Translations under genes and position numbers: made by a program
In this document: positions 24,965 through 35,734 of the stretch, in pieces
Numbering within the stretch: the stretch's first letter is position 1
Layout: each line of letters opens with the position of its first letter
NCBI GenBank assembly: GCA_963662155.1
Contig: OY759266.1
Coordinates: 62,245,411-62,309,410 of the forward strand
Origin: Lamellibrachia columna
Taxonomy: Eukaryota > Annelida > Polychaeta > Sabellida > Siboglinidae
Length of the DNA stretch: 64,000 nucleotides
Direction: 5' to 3'
Notes under the pieces: model-generated
Told to the model about the DNA's origin: nothing
What the model saw: the letters and a program-made list of their open reading frames with translations, nothing else
The model's database searches: none

Positions 24965-25905
24965 TGAACAATTTTTTTGTTTCCCCTTCTTCTTTATCAC
25001 TAGTCCACAACATTTACTAAGGAGAGACGGAGCCAACAACATTTACTCATGAGAGAATGCATCCACAGCATTTATTCTTGAGAGATGGAGTACATAATAT
25101 TTACCCATGAAAGTTGGAGTTCACAACATTTTCACATCAGAGATGGAGTCCACAGCATTTTCTCCCGTCAGATGGCGTCCACAGTATTCACTCTCAAGAG
25201 ATGGAATCCAAAGCAGTTACTCATGAGAGTTGGAGTCCACAACATTTACTCACAACATATGGAGTCTACATAATTTACACATTAGAGCTGGCATCGATAC
25301 TTTTCGTCGATTTTTATTTCCCTTCATCTTCACCACTAATCCACAACATTTACGAAGGAGAGGAGGAGCCTACAGCATTGACTCCCAATATATCGAATAC
25401 CCAGCATTTTCTCTAGTGAGATGGAATACACTGTATATACTCATGAGAGATGGATTTCGTAGCATTTACTTGTGAGAGATGGAGTACGCTAGAATTCCTT
25501 ATGAGAGATGGAACACACAACACTTACCCATTAGAGATGGAGTCAGCAACATTTTCACAAGAGAGGTGGGGTACATAGCATTTATTCACGAGAGCTGGAG
25601 GCCACAGCATTTACCCGTGAGAGGTGGAGTCCACTGCATATTTTCATGAGAGATGGCGTCCACAGCATTTTCTCATGACTGATGCCGTCGAAAGCATTGA
25701 CTCTCAAGGAATTGGTTCCACAGCTTTTATTGATGAGATATGGAGTACACATTATTTACTGATAAAAGAAAGATTCCACTCCATTTACTCTTGATAGACG
25801 GAGAATACAGAATTTAATCATGAGGGAAGGAGCAAACAGTATTTACCAATAAGAGTTGGGATTCACAACATTTTCACATGAGAGATGGCGTCCACAACAT
25901 TTTAT
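24965..25905 (-). repeat. Inverted end of satellite block 1
   Basis: From about 24965 all units read in the opposite direction (GAGATGGAGTCCAC on the plus strand). The sequence at about 24730-24960 (island A1 and following units) is mirrored at about 25100-25360, leaving a central gap of roughly 140 bp, a head-to-head palindrome. The inverted stretch then continues to the right arm, reproducing the left arm-satellite order in mirror image. Confidence 0.9.
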
Positions 25906-25914
25906 TGTTACACT

Positions 25915-26400
25915 GCTAAAAATCATTTTCTTGCTTTAATAAAAATTTGTCTAGGCAGCCACGTAAGAAAATTATTTTCATGATTTAAGAAACTTTTTAT
26001 AAAAAAAAATTATTGGCTTAAGAAAATAGTTTCTGAATTCAAGAGAAAGCTATATAATATTTTCTTATTAATCCAACAACATTTGTCTTATCTAAGAAAT
26101 GTTTTTTTCTGAAATAAGAAAAGCATTTTCTTCAATCAAGTAAAAAAGCAAGAATATTTTTCTTAAATTATTTCATAGGGAACCACAGAAGAAAATTAGA
26201 AATCAAGAAATGTTTTCTTAAATTTAATAAGAATATTTCTCTTGTAGTAATTTTGGATGTTTCACGTTAGTAAGAATATTTTTCTGAAAATAAGAAAAAC
26301 CTTCTGAAAGCCTTTTTCTTGGAATAAGAAACATTTTCTTATTTAAATATTTTTCTTATAAAAAAAACTATCATTTCTGAAAATAAGACAATTTTCTTAC
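25915..26400 (-). repeat. AAGAAAAT/ATTTTCTT-rich block, inverted copy
   Basis: Mirror image of the block at 7770-8275, adjoining the satellite at the equivalent base. A small part around the left-arm GACATGCAGTGATTAG sequence (about 7798-7813) is missing here. Confidence 0.8.
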
Positions 26401-26429
26401 CACAAAATGCAAATTGCGATGAAGAGTAT

Positions 26430-27412
26430 CAATTATCAAGGAACATACTATCGTGAAATGACAAAAGGGAGCAAGTGATATTTTTGCCATCAAAATGATG
26501 GAACTATCACAATGATGGGACCAAAAGCCATATTTTAACATAATAAAACATTTTAGATGGCAGATTTTCTACAGATGAGGATAAAGGAGCAAGTAACAAT
26601 GGAATAGTGTTTTATTATGAGAAAAGGGAGTAAGTGTGTGACCAATAGCATCACGTGTTATTGCGACAGCCATGCAATCAGTCTGCAGCTCTTATACCCA
26701 GTAAGTTCATTCCTTGTTAAATCAACTAATTTTCAGGAAAGTAAAAAACGTGATGTCTCAGAATGTCCTAACATTTTAACCAATTAGCAAATGGTTATAT
26801 CTGAGCAACTTTGCAAAAAATAACTAAGCTAAGGGGTAAACCCACTTGTTATATTTTCAGGTGCCTCTAACTACTGAGCTTAAATTTGCTGAATGTCTAG
26901 ATATATTCGTACAGATGTGCATCACAAAAAATATGATAATGAGAAGGAAAATGTATGTACAGTGTGTGGAAACATTAATTTTTTAATTTAATTTTTATTT
27001 CTGAGAGTAATTTTTAGCAGTCTGTATTTCAAATTGTTATTTTATAGGACAAGTGCTAATGTATAATGTCAGTGATACTTGTAATGACTTCTTAGTTCAA
27101 TAAGAATATAGTTAAAATATCTTATCTATTACGAATTTCAACTTTCAGAATAGATTGTTGGACAAGTGTTATGATTACCGTATTTGCACTGTGCACGTTC
27201 CTTAACATACTGCAGCTGAAATATAACTGTTATGTCTAATTATCTTTTCTCCCAAATTGGCGAGTGACACATTTATGAAACAACAACAACAAATAGCAAC
27301 GGCTATACCTTATTGACACACAAACTGGAAAAGGTCGCATGCCCGAACTTTGAGCATTGCCAAATAAAAAAAATCAAAGCATTACTTAATTATTACAATG
27401 TCAATTGATTAC
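26430..27412. other. Right-arm low-copy DNA, no gene supported
   Basis: Inverted copy of left-arm sequence 6736-7740, including ACACGTGTTATTGCGACAG-like and GTGATGTCTCAGAATGTCC landmarks. It stops at CAATTGATTA, where the LINE begins. No coding sequence is recognised. Confidence 0.6.
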
Positions 27413-27423
27413 CTCGTTGTCTC

Positions 27424-28909
27424 CCCCCTCTTGCGGTACCTTGCAAGAAAGTCTTTGCAAGGCCAGATGATCGTGATACATGACCGTACCACTGGTCTTG
27501 TTGCGGACAGCTTCGTTAGTAACAGGGTCTTTGTATAATAAGCGCAAGATCTTCCGAAAGCATCTCATTTCCATGGCTTGTGTCCTTTTCTATAGATCTG
27601 CTGAGAGGGTCCATGTTTCAGAAGCGTACATAAAGATGGACATGACAAGGGAGCGCATCAGCCTTATTTTCGAACTGACAGTGATGTTTCTGTCGTTCCA
27701 TCAGGGTTTCAACCTTGTTAGTGCCGCTGTTGTCCGTGCAATCCTGGCAAGTATCTCCATTTTGGAACCCTCATCTGTGATAATTGATCCCAAATACCTG
27801 AAGCTTTTTACTGTCTCAAGTCTCTGTCCATTAACTTTGACCTCTGTGCTGATGCCTTGTGTGTTGTTCGTCATCAGTTTGGTCTTTTCGGCATTGATCT
27901 CCATGCCGTATGATGTAGATGTTTTCTCGAGACGCTCCACCAAATTGGCTAGTTCTTGTTCATCTCCTGCTAAACTGTCGATGTCGTCAGCAAAATGAAG
28001 GTTGATGATGGTCCTGCCTCCAATGCTGACAGTGCCTTGATGGTTTCCTAATGCATCAGTCATGATCCTTTCCAGAAAAACGTCGAAGAACGTTGGTGAT
28101 AGTTGGCATACTTGTCGAACTCCAAATATTGTTCGAAACCAGTCTCCCAAGCTACTGTTGAAGATTACTGCACTTGTGGCATTGTCACATATGTTTTCAA
28201 TGGTTCGGACAAGCTTGGAGCCAATGTTGTACTTCCTCATGGTTGCCCATAGGGCCGCATGCCATACCTTATCAAAAGCCTTTTTGAAATATATAAAGAC
28301 ATGATACAGGCTTTGCGGATGTCGAAGGTATTTCTCGCAAAGGATTCTAAAGTTGAAGATCTTTTCACTGGTGTTCCTTCGTGCTCGAAAACCCACTCTT
28401 TCTTCAGCGATGATCTCTTCTGCGTGGGGTTTGAGTCTGTTGAGTAGGATCTTCAACATGACTTTGCTCGTGTGGTTGATTGTTCTGTAATTTTGGCACA
28501 TATGTTGGTTGCCTTTCTTGGGAAGTGTGATGATCAGTGACTGAGTCCATGGGGTGGGCTATTCTCCTGTCTGCCAGATCTTGTTGCAGATTGTTGTAAC
28601 TGTGGTAATCAAGGCTTCTCCATCAGCTTGAACCAGTTCTGCTGGTATATTATCAATTCCAGCTGACTTTCCTTTTTTCAGAGACTTTACTGCAGCCTCC
28701 ACTTCCTCACGAAGAATGGAGTAGTCGTCCTCTTCAGTAGTCTGTGGACAATTTAGTACTACTGGGTCTCCGTTGGTGTTGTGGCTGTACAGTTTTGAGC
28801 AGTATTCTGTCCATCGATTGAGGATCTGCTGTTCTTCTGTAAGGCATTTCCCTGATTTGTCTTTGATAGTGGTAGCTATCCATTTCTTAACTGATGTCAG
28901 GTCTTTCAC
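27424..28909 (-). pseudogene. LINE reverse-transcriptase domain, inactivated
   Basis: One continuous frame from 28909 to about 27500 interrupted by TAG at 28559-28561, TGA at 27701-27703 and TAG near 27590. Motifs in order: GKSAGIDNIPAELVQ, CQNYRTINHTSKVMLKILL, GFRARRNTSE, motif A with FKKAFDKVW, a motif-B-like GVRQVCQLSPTFF, and motif C FADDID (the catalytic Asp pair is retained). In motif A the expected first Asp of the D-F-x-K-A-F-D pattern reads Tyr (VFIYFKKAFD), so a metal ligand is lost. Beyond 27701 the C-terminal SETWTLSADL and MEMRCFRKIL words and a later WYGHVSRSSGLAKTF segment appear, the last in another frame after a deletion of roughly 90 bp. Confidence 0.92.
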
Positions 28910-29271
28910 TATTTAATAAGCCTTCTTGCCGTTTTTCTTGTTCAAGCTATCTTCAATTTCACATGATTGTTCTGCTATCCAGATCTTTTTTTGCTCTTCT
29001 CATATCTTGTGTGATCTTCTTGTTGACTTCTCTGTATTTTGCTGCACCTTCAGGATCACATTTTCTCCTTTTCAATTCCCTTCTGTTGTCACAGAGATCT
29101 AGGATGTCTGCTGTGACCCATGGTTTCTTCTGGTATTTTGTTGAAGGTGTTGGTCAGCAAGTTCACGTCGGTATCTTTGTCATCCATTATGATAAGGGGT
29201 GCAAATTTCCCACCTATCATTGCTTTGAATGCTTCTGCTTCATCAGGTTCTTTACGTTTCTCGGTGTCAAA
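28910..29271 (-). pseudogene. LINE endonuclease-RT linker, frameshifted
   Basis: Minus-strand remnants of the charged linker between endonuclease and reverse transcriptase, seen in pieces in different frames (for example FDTEKRKEPDEAEAFKAM, then KKPWVTADILDLCD). Endonuclease and RT ORFs are in different frames, so the net change here is not a multiple of three; the pieces imply at least two frameshifts. Confidence 0.8.
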
Positions 29272-30207
29272 TTAGTTTTTTTTTGTTGGCTTTGGTTTGC
29301 TGATCCTCTTCAGGCGAATGTGGCAGTTTGTCATCAGCAACTCATGATCACTTCCGATATCTGCTCCTTGAAAGCTTCGTGTCCTGATAATGTTCACTCC
29401 AGTGTGAAAGCGCCGTTTCACAAAGATGTAGTCGAAATGATTGTGATGTTTTCCATCTTGGCTGTGCCAGGTCCATCTTCTAGATGTTTTGTGTGGGCCA
29501 AATGTGTTAGTCAGCATCAGCTCATTGTACATTGCAAATTCGAGGAACCTGTGACCTCTCTCATTTGTTTCCACGTTGCAGAAATGTTTGCAAGTGTCTT
29601 GCCAGTTGGTCTGCGCATCCTTTCCCACTTTTGCATTCTAGTCTCCTAGTACAATAAGATTGTCTTTCTTTGGCGTTTCCTCTATGACTTCTTGCAGCTG
29701 GCCATAGAAATCTTCCACCTCACTGTCGTTATAATCAGACGTTGGGGCATAAACTTGTATGACTGTCGTGTTGAATGGAGTTGCATTCAGGCGGATGGTG
29801 ATGAGCCTGCTGGAGATAGGGCGACAACCCATGACAGTGTTCACGATATCTTTGTGCACAAGAAACCCATCGCCATGTTCGTGTTTGTCCTTGCCACTGA
29901 AGTAGACCTTGTGTCCTTCTTCTGTCGATGTTTCACCAAAGCTTTTCCATCGCATTTCGGCGAGTCCAAGCATATTCAATTTGTATCTCTCCATCTCATG
30001 TGTGAGTTCTTTAAGTTTTCCTGCACCTCTCAATGTCTTGACGTTCCATGTGCCGATGGTGATGTTGTTTCTTCCACGTATCTTGTTGGTAGGGGCACCA
30101 GTATCATACATAACACCCCCGTCCTGGTATACGGCGTGATGCGTGGTCATTGTTGACCCGTCCTGCGACCGTTCCGGTATGCGATTCAAACTGGTTTTCA
30201 TGATCAT
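29272..30207 (-). pseudogene. LINE apurinic-like endonuclease domain, interrupted
   Basis: Exonuclease-endonuclease-phosphatase fold used to nick the target DNA. Seen from the N-terminus: NITIGTWNVKTLRGAGKL with the first-strand Asn, LGLAEMRWK with the metal-binding Glu, QVYAPTSDYND, a GD motif cut by a TAG stop (29635-29637) just before the catalytic Asn-Ala pair, and GSDHELL near the end with the Asp-His pair. Both halves are in the same frame, so a single base change of a Trp codon to TAG can explain the break. The 29272 end coincides with an A/T homopolymer where the frame is lost. Start chosen at the first Met (MIMKTSL) but the native start is uncertain. Confidence 0.92.
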
Positions 30208-30468
30208 GGTGTGTCTAGGGCAGATTTACAACCTAGCGGAGCCCATCCCTCTCCATGCTGGTTGACCACAGCCGATATCCACCAAAAAATGTGGCTCGGT
30301 TTCGTCCTGAAAACGTGGTCGTTGATCTCATCTTGGAGACCTTCCATCCTGGCCTTTGAGGATGATGTCATGTTAATATCTCCCTATTTTCCCATACATG
30401 GTACACTCGTGGAGGCGGGAGCGTCTTATTCCATCCCGTACAGGTCCATTGGACCTGCCCATTGCCCA
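30208..30468 (-). other. Presumed 5' leader of the APE-RT LINE
   Basis: About 260 bp, more GC-rich than the surroundings, between the first Met of the endonuclease ORF and the minisatellite of the right arm. It is assigned to the LINE because it is absent from the left arm and joins the arm minisatellite abruptly near 30468 (AACTCTACATAACG). No internal promoter element could be recognised by eye. Confidence 0.6.
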
Positions 30469-30835
30469 ACTCTACATAACGAATGACATTATAAGAGGGG
30501 AGTACTGGCACAGTAAAGTACAAACACACACACATTACAAACCTTGTACCTCTACAGAACGGGTGATCTTATAAGAGGGGACTACTGGCACAGTAAAGTA
30601 CAAACACACACATTACAGCCCTTTTACCTCTACATAACGGGTGACCTTATAAGAGAGGATTACTGGCAGAATAAAGTACAAACACACACATTACAGCCCT
30701 ATTACCTCTACAGAACGGGTGACATTATAAGAGGGGACTACTGGCAGAGTAAAGTACAAACACACGCATTACAGCCATTGTACCTATTCATAACGGGTGA
30801 CATGATAAGACGGGACTACTGGCACAGTAAAGTAT
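30469..30835. repeat. 77-81-bp minisatellite, right arm
   Basis: About five units of the left-arm minisatellite in reverse complement (ACCTCTACAGAACGGGTGAC, TATAAGAGGGGACTACTGGC, AGTAAAGTACAAACACACAC). No TG/CA expansion is seen here. The plus strand stays open for 109 codons with a 26-residue repeat (GDLIRGDYWQSKVQTHTLQP-like), mirroring the minus-strand ORF of the left arm. Confidence 0.92.
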
Positions 30836-31654
30836 CAACTAATGCAAAACTAAATTGCCATAGTAACCATTAGTTGAAATTTGAAAAGTATTTGAATTGT
30901 GTACAATTTGAAAGACATAGTAGCATTGACATGATTTAGATGTCCATGTCATTCTGCACACTTCAAAGAAGGAACAACACATTGCCAGAATACACAATTA
31001 GTTAACTTCCTAGTATGTGAAAGCGAAGGATTTCATCCATAGATTTATTTTATTACATGTTAGCTTTTATGAAAGTTAAAACAGTCAGAAACCAACTGTT
31101 GACCTTCACATAACCCTCATTAGCAGACCCTTAATGAGACCACTGGGGTACTGAGAGTGTGGCCTCACTGCATGTGTGTCACAAGTGTTATGTCATATGA
31201 GACTGACCTAGATCTAAATCTCATGTGAGGCATACATTTATAGAGCACACACACTGACAGTATTTTAAAATCAAAATGTGCTGAACAAAGATTACACTAA
31301 AGCTGAATACCCGATTATATAATTTTTTATTTTATGTGTTCTTGATTACTGCAAATTATGCTTGGATCAGATATTTTACATCGTATCCTAGCTCTAGTAG
31401 TGTATAAGCACCTGTCCATCAGAAATAATTAATGCAATAGAACCAACATATATTTTACTCCAATAGTCAATAGCGAAAACTTATGTTGGAAATTATTTCA
31501 CTCACATCGTAATCTGATAATATATAAAAAATATTTGAGTAAAAAGATAATTAGTAATACTACATTATTAAATATTATTTGGTAGCAGACTTAGTAACAA
31601 ATGCAAATGCATTTGAATGTACATTTTGCAACCCCCAAACATTTTATATTTCAA

Positions 31655-32572
31655 ACGCCCGGCCGAAGTGATCATAGTGCAAACTAGTTGATTTGCGACA
31701 GCCTTTGTGTCTCACGTGTTTCAATTGGTCAACCTACTGGGCTTTTCACATTGTTTCAATAACGGCTTAGCCATTGACTGTGCATTCCTTTTGATTACCT
31801 GGCTTTTACCAGACATATGTACTAACAACTGAAATGAAACTAAACAAATCTATATAGGAAATTAATATATTATCCTGCATTCCATGAAGAAATTCGAGGT
31901 TATTCCAATTCCGATCGACTCTTGAAAATACATTCCGAAATGGAATTGACCCCGTGTTGACCACTGCTGTTGTTTGCTGATATAATTCACAGTACGAAAG
32001 TACACATACATTCTGCTGAATACTGATTACTAGACAAATTTTACATCTCGGGTAAATAAGAGTGCTGCATTAATCTACATAGGTCCAGCAATGTACACAT
32101 TTTCAAACAAAATCTTGTTTGCTGTATCAGAACAAAGTGAATATCTTTATTTTGTTAATGTTTGTTTTAATTCTCAAAACATGCATTTAGTAACTCTGTT
32201 AATTGACTGTTTTGACAAATAGTGTCTTGTGGTACTCTGTTTAATATCTGCTTGATACTGAATACTAGGAATTGTACATATTGGTCAAAACAGCATTGAC
32301 TTTATTCCATGGGTTCATGAATATACAACATGTCAAATAAACTGTTTCTTGCATCGGAGCAAAGTGAATACATGTCTATATTTTGTTCAAAACATGTATT
32401 TAGTTACCCTGTTCATTGATTGTTTTTTGTAAACTTGTTTAGTCATGCTCTTCTGGAAGACGATTTCCGCTACAAAGAAGGAACTAAATATTGCACAGTA
32501 AACGCCTGTAAACAGTTTAAGTTGATTATCGGAAAACAGCAGCGATTTGATGTTGATACAACGTTGAAATCG
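31655..32572. other. Low-copy DNA, no gene recognised
   Basis: AT-rich sequence after the end of the right arm. The start (GGCCGAAGTGATCATAG, GACAGCCTTTGTG) has a weak counterpart at 34923-34975 (GGCCGATATGATAATAAGG, GACTGCCTTTGTG), so it may be an old repeat. No domain-bearing ORF was found. Confidence 0.5.
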
Positions 32573-32748
32573 ACCAATATACTACGTCTTTACAACGGTG
32601 AATCTTAACACTGCTACGACGTTGAAACCAGACGTCGGTGCAACATGGAAACCAGACTTCGATACAACTTTAAAATCTAACTAGTTTTCAACATTGCTGC
32701 AACGTGTAAGGTAATTTGTACAGCCATTCAATCGCACATACAAAACAT
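32573..32748 (+). repeat. ~175-bp direct repeat, left copy
   Basis: Shares CTACGTC, GAATCTTAACACTGCTAC, CAGACGTCGGTGCAAC and GTACAGCCATTCAATCGCAC with 38269-38443 in the same orientation. It has internal short repeats of the form GTTGAAACCAGACGTCGATG. The two copies bracket the whole low-copy region between the right arm and satellite block 2. Confidence 0.85.
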
Positions 32749-32937
32749 ATCTATATTGCACAAGTTGTCTATCAAACTGTAAACTCACTGATGACATTCC
32801 CATCCCCTTGCTCTTCAACTTGTCGCTGTAGGTCATTTGTCAGACTGATCTAGCTAATGTTCCCATGACAAAGACGGCCACAGCTCAACCGCATCGGAGG
32901 CTGAGGACTATGATAAAAATAATTCATACTGGAATAC

Positions 32938-33195
32938 GGTAATAATAAGGGTTATTATATTTGCACGCGTCTTTGTTTTTTCATGCTGTCGGTGTTCTTT
33001 TAATAGCATAGATAACCATAATTACAGTAGGATTTAACATCAAAAGATGTTTAGCCAATCAACAGCTTGCACGGACTTGATATGTATTCCAGGGCTCGGC
33101 ATCGAGAATCAAGTGAGAACGTGCCAGACTTGAGAAAGAAGAACGCAGTCCTCGCGTATTCGAGTTCTGTAATCGAGTACATATTTGAAGTATTC
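32938..33195 (+). repeat. Diverged interspersed module, copy 1
   Basis: Contains TAATAAGGGTTATTATATTTG, AATAGCATAGATAACCATAA, CACGGACTTGATATGTATT, and CTCGGCATCGAGAATCAAG. The same order of words occurs at about 35290-35500, clearly diverged. A CTCGGCATCGAG palindrome lies within it. Confidence 0.75.
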
Positions 33196-33714
33196 GTATT
33201 CGTAGTCATATTTATTATATATGTTTTTAGGTTATGTAATTAAGCATTGCTAATAAGTGCTCGTATTTTTATTATGCAAAGCGTGTTTTGCATCAATAAA
33301 CCCAACAGACAGTGCCAGTCAACACTGAAGTGTGTTTGAACGATTTTCCTAATACATTTTTCTACATGATTGTTAATTCAGGAACGCAGTTGGAGGGAAT
33401 TTTTTCTTAGGTGCATGAACATCTAACTTCCATTATTGTCGCGGCAAGTCACCGTTGGCAAAACTAAAATCTGCAACTATTATTTATATCAGCGGTATCA
33501 TTCACTTATGATACCGCGTACAGTAACTGGCAATAATGTTTTTTTGTACTGTATTTTCATATGCTGCTTCCACGTAGGTTACCTTGCAAAGTCTATCATT
33601 AATTAATTAGACATTACAACCGGCTTTCAGTTGTTCGACATTTTTAATAACTTGGAGGGATTATAAAATTATGTTCAGTATTTAATGAACATATATATTC
33701 ATTTAAATATGGAT

Positions 33715-33765
33715 AACGTACACACACAGACATGTGCGCACAAACATGCACGCGCGCTTTAAACG
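33715..33765. repeat. Alternating purine-pyrimidine tract
   Basis: Short run of CACACACAGACATGTGCGCAC and ACGCGCGC steps, imperfect; the sort of sequence that can adopt Z-form DNA. Function unknown. Confidence 0.6.
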
Positions 33766-33879
33766 AATCATTATCTACTACTGGCCTACACCTAAAATTG
33801 TATTCGCTCTATTTGCTGTGTCATGGCATAGTGAAACTTAAAGTATTACTAGTTTAGCTGCTAGATCCCATTCTTCATG

Positions 33880-34790
33880 TAAACACAATGTGTGTTATAG
33901 TGGTACGGAAGTGATAATTTGTAAGATAAACTTATTATTCGGGCATATGTTTTGGCCACAGACATGTCTGAACGAAAATGCGTTCGTTGCTTGTTTATTG
34001 TTTATTTGTGAGTCACTATTGATTTTAACATGAACAATTCACATTTCACATCGAATGAAAATTTTTACTTTCTTTTGAGGTTCATGTTCATAATCATTTG
34101 CAATAGTGGCTACATAAAAGAAAATGTAATATATGTACATGCAAGTCATTTTCAAACTGCAATGTATCATGACCGATCCAGTGGGCTGTGAGAGGAAACA
34201 TGTAAAATATGTGTCGAGGGGGGATTGTGTTTCGCACCCGGCGCTGACAACCCTTTCTACACCACTGCGACTCTGACTTCAAGACACATATTAGCAAACT
34301 GTAGTCTCTACAAATTAAGTGGAAGAAATTTATATGGTACCCACATTTATGAGTCTCCTCACCTATGAAAAAAAAAAAAATTGGTCTCCTGAACTATATA
34401 ATTGTATTTACCCAGCGATGTGCACATGAAAGTTGTTGCTAATAGGCCTTTTTACACATCATGACCACTCGCTGTCTAATTTCGACCACACGTTTTTACA
34501 TTTACCAATATGTCCACTTTCAATGGCAGTATGTAACTAGTTGACATAACTAGTTAACAAAGATATACTAGGTAATATATTTAACACAACTAGTGACTAA
34601 ATCGTTTCCTCGCTATAAAAGACGAACATTTCCCCCCAACACATCTAGATAGCAAGTGCCCCATTTCTCTCTTTTCGGGACGCCCATAATAATGACAGGT
34701 GGCTAAGTGCATGTGTCAGACACGACACTGTTAATTGCAGCCTCGTGTCACACAATATGTCACCGACAGCATACTGCTCATGTTCTGCGG
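33880..34790 (+). repeat. Diverged ~0.9-kb direct duplication, copy 1
   Basis: Matches about 35735-36570 in order: GAAGTGATAATTTG, ATGAACAATTCACATTTCACATC, AATAGTGGCTACAT, ATGACCGATCCAGTGGGCT, AACATGTAAAATATGTGTCG, CTCGCTATAAAAGACGAACA, GTGGCTAAGTGCAT. Distance falls from about 1840 to 1778 bp because of indels. No ORF is shared between the copies. Confidence 0.8.
34614..34621 (+). promoter_or_regulatory. TATA-like box, conserved in both duplicate copies
   Basis: TATAAAAG in the context CTCGCTATAAAAGAC. The element and its flanks are kept in the paralogous copy at 36392 despite clear divergence elsewhere. No downstream gene is recognised, so a promoter role is only a possibility. Confidence 0.3.
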
Positions 34791-35149
34791 GACGTCTCAA
34801 AATGTCCCTTATTCAGGCTCTGTCTGCTACACAAGTGTGTGTCGTGTCGGGTCGCAGCCTATGTAAAGACAACTTTGCCATTCTCCTGGTACTAGGATGG
34901 GCTACACAGATTAACTCGTTTCGGCCGATATGATAATAAGGCATAATAGTTGATCTGTGACTGCCTTTGTGTTGGCTGCGTGTCTCCTGTATCTCGCGTG
35001 TCTTGCGTGTTTCATTTCTGTGTCGTCAGTCATTGCTATCAGACTTGCGCCATGTACGCCTTTGTCTACCTGACACACAATTCGCGTGCCAATCCTGAAG
35101 TTTCACACTTCAGAAACGTCATAACACGGATAAACGGCAGGACTGAACA

Positions 35150-35650
35150 TCAGAGGATGTCTAACCACGTAGCAGCATGTCTTTGTGTTGTCATGATGTG
35201 TGTGTTCTCTAAATAGCATAGATCACCATCATTACAATAGTATTGAACATCAAAGGATGTCTAGCCACTTAACAAAATGTATTTTTGTTGTCATGATGTT
35301 TGTGTTCTCTTAATAGCATAGATAACCATAATTACAGTAGTATTCAACATCAAATTATGTCTAGCCCCTTAACAGCCTGCACGGACTTGATATGTATTTC
35401 AGGGCTCGGCATCGAGAATCAAGCGAGGACTTGCTAGAACTGAGAACGAAAAACTCAGTCTTCGTGTATTCCCGTTCTGTAATCGAGTACGAGTACGGTA
35501 GTAATAATGGTTATTGTATTTGCACGTCTTTATGCTGTCATGATGTTAGTGTTCTCTTAATAACATTGATAACCATTGCAGAAGGGTTGAAATTCAAATC
35601 ATATCTAGGCACTTAAAAGCATGTTTGGACTTGATATGTTTTTCAGATTT
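35150..35650 (+). repeat. ~100-bp tandem module with partial copies
   Basis: TGTCATGATGTGTGTGTTCTC at about 35189, TGTCATGATGTTTGTGTTCTC at about 35289 and CTGTCATGATGTTAGTGTTC at about 35534 head repeated modules containing ATAGCATAGAT-ACCAT and AACATCAAAGGATGTCTAGCC. The first two are about 100 bp apart; the third is separated by the GGGCTCGGCATCGAGAATC segment also seen in 33090-33190. Confidence 0.75.
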
Positions 35651-35734
35651 ATTGCATCAACAGGAACACTCCAAAGACGGCGCCACTGAACAATGCGGTA
35701 CATTACAATTTACAATTTTATTTAAAATTGTTTT

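Larger units (their letters stand above)
8283..25905. repeat. 29-bp satellite, block 1
   Basis: Tandem units of 29 bp, confirmed by spacing of GTAAATG starts (for example 52864, 52893, 52922 in the sister block). The typical unit begins GTAAATGCTG, continues TGGACTCCATC and ends TCTCATGA, so CTCATGAG, an 8-bp perfect palindrome, spans each unit junction. Units are diverged from one another and arranged in higher-order repeats with recurring non-29-bp islands. Most of the block is in one orientation, with inverted stretches near 10392-10465, 15527-15737 and 24965-25905. Insertions are listed separately. ORFs of 60-115 codons reflect a 29-codon period and end wherever TCATGA falls in frame. Confidence 0.96.
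27413..30468 (-). mobile_element. Degenerate APE-RT non-LTR retrotransposon
   Basis: A minus-strand LINE with the order 5' leader (30468-30208), APE-type endonuclease (30207-29272), linker (29271-28910), reverse transcriptase (28909-27701) and C-terminal region (27700-about 27424). It lies in the right arm, where the left arm has 6593-6735 instead. It is dead: in-frame stops at about 29636, 28914, 28560, 27702 and 27590, at least two frameshifts in the linker, and an internal deletion near 27500. It stops within coding sequence on its 3' side with no 3' UTR or tail, which is unlike normal 5' truncation and implies a later deletion at the arm junction. Such single-ORF APE-RT proteins are common in marine invertebrates and often misannotated as craniofacial development protein 2-like; the exact clade is not assigned. 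Confidence 0.93.
25912..31654 (-). repeat. Large inverted repeat, right arm
   Basis: Reverse-complement counterpart of the left arm (4600-8283; outermost part also 2787-3633). It begins at CACTGCTAAAAAT next to the satellite and ends near AAATATAAAATG at about 31640-31654, where it passes into unrelated DNA. Net of the 3.06-kb LINE it is about 2.7 kb. Indels relative to the left arm include about 150 bp near the outer end. Confidence 0.88.

Noticed and set aside
8283..25905. 29-bp periodic array as a CRISPR locus
   Set aside because: Units are contiguous tandem repeats without unique spacers, strongly diverged, spread over tens of kilobases, with no cas genes and in animal-type DNA.
28894..29649. 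Plus-strand ORFs of up to 251 codons opposite the LINE (also 27480-27998 and 29692-30156)
   Set aside because: They are antisense shadows of the minus-strand endonuclease-RT coding sequence, whose motifs are clear.
34707..35216. Overlapping ORFs of 62-88 codons in the low-copy region
   Set aside because: Overlap in different frames with no recognisable motif or conservation in the paralogous copy.
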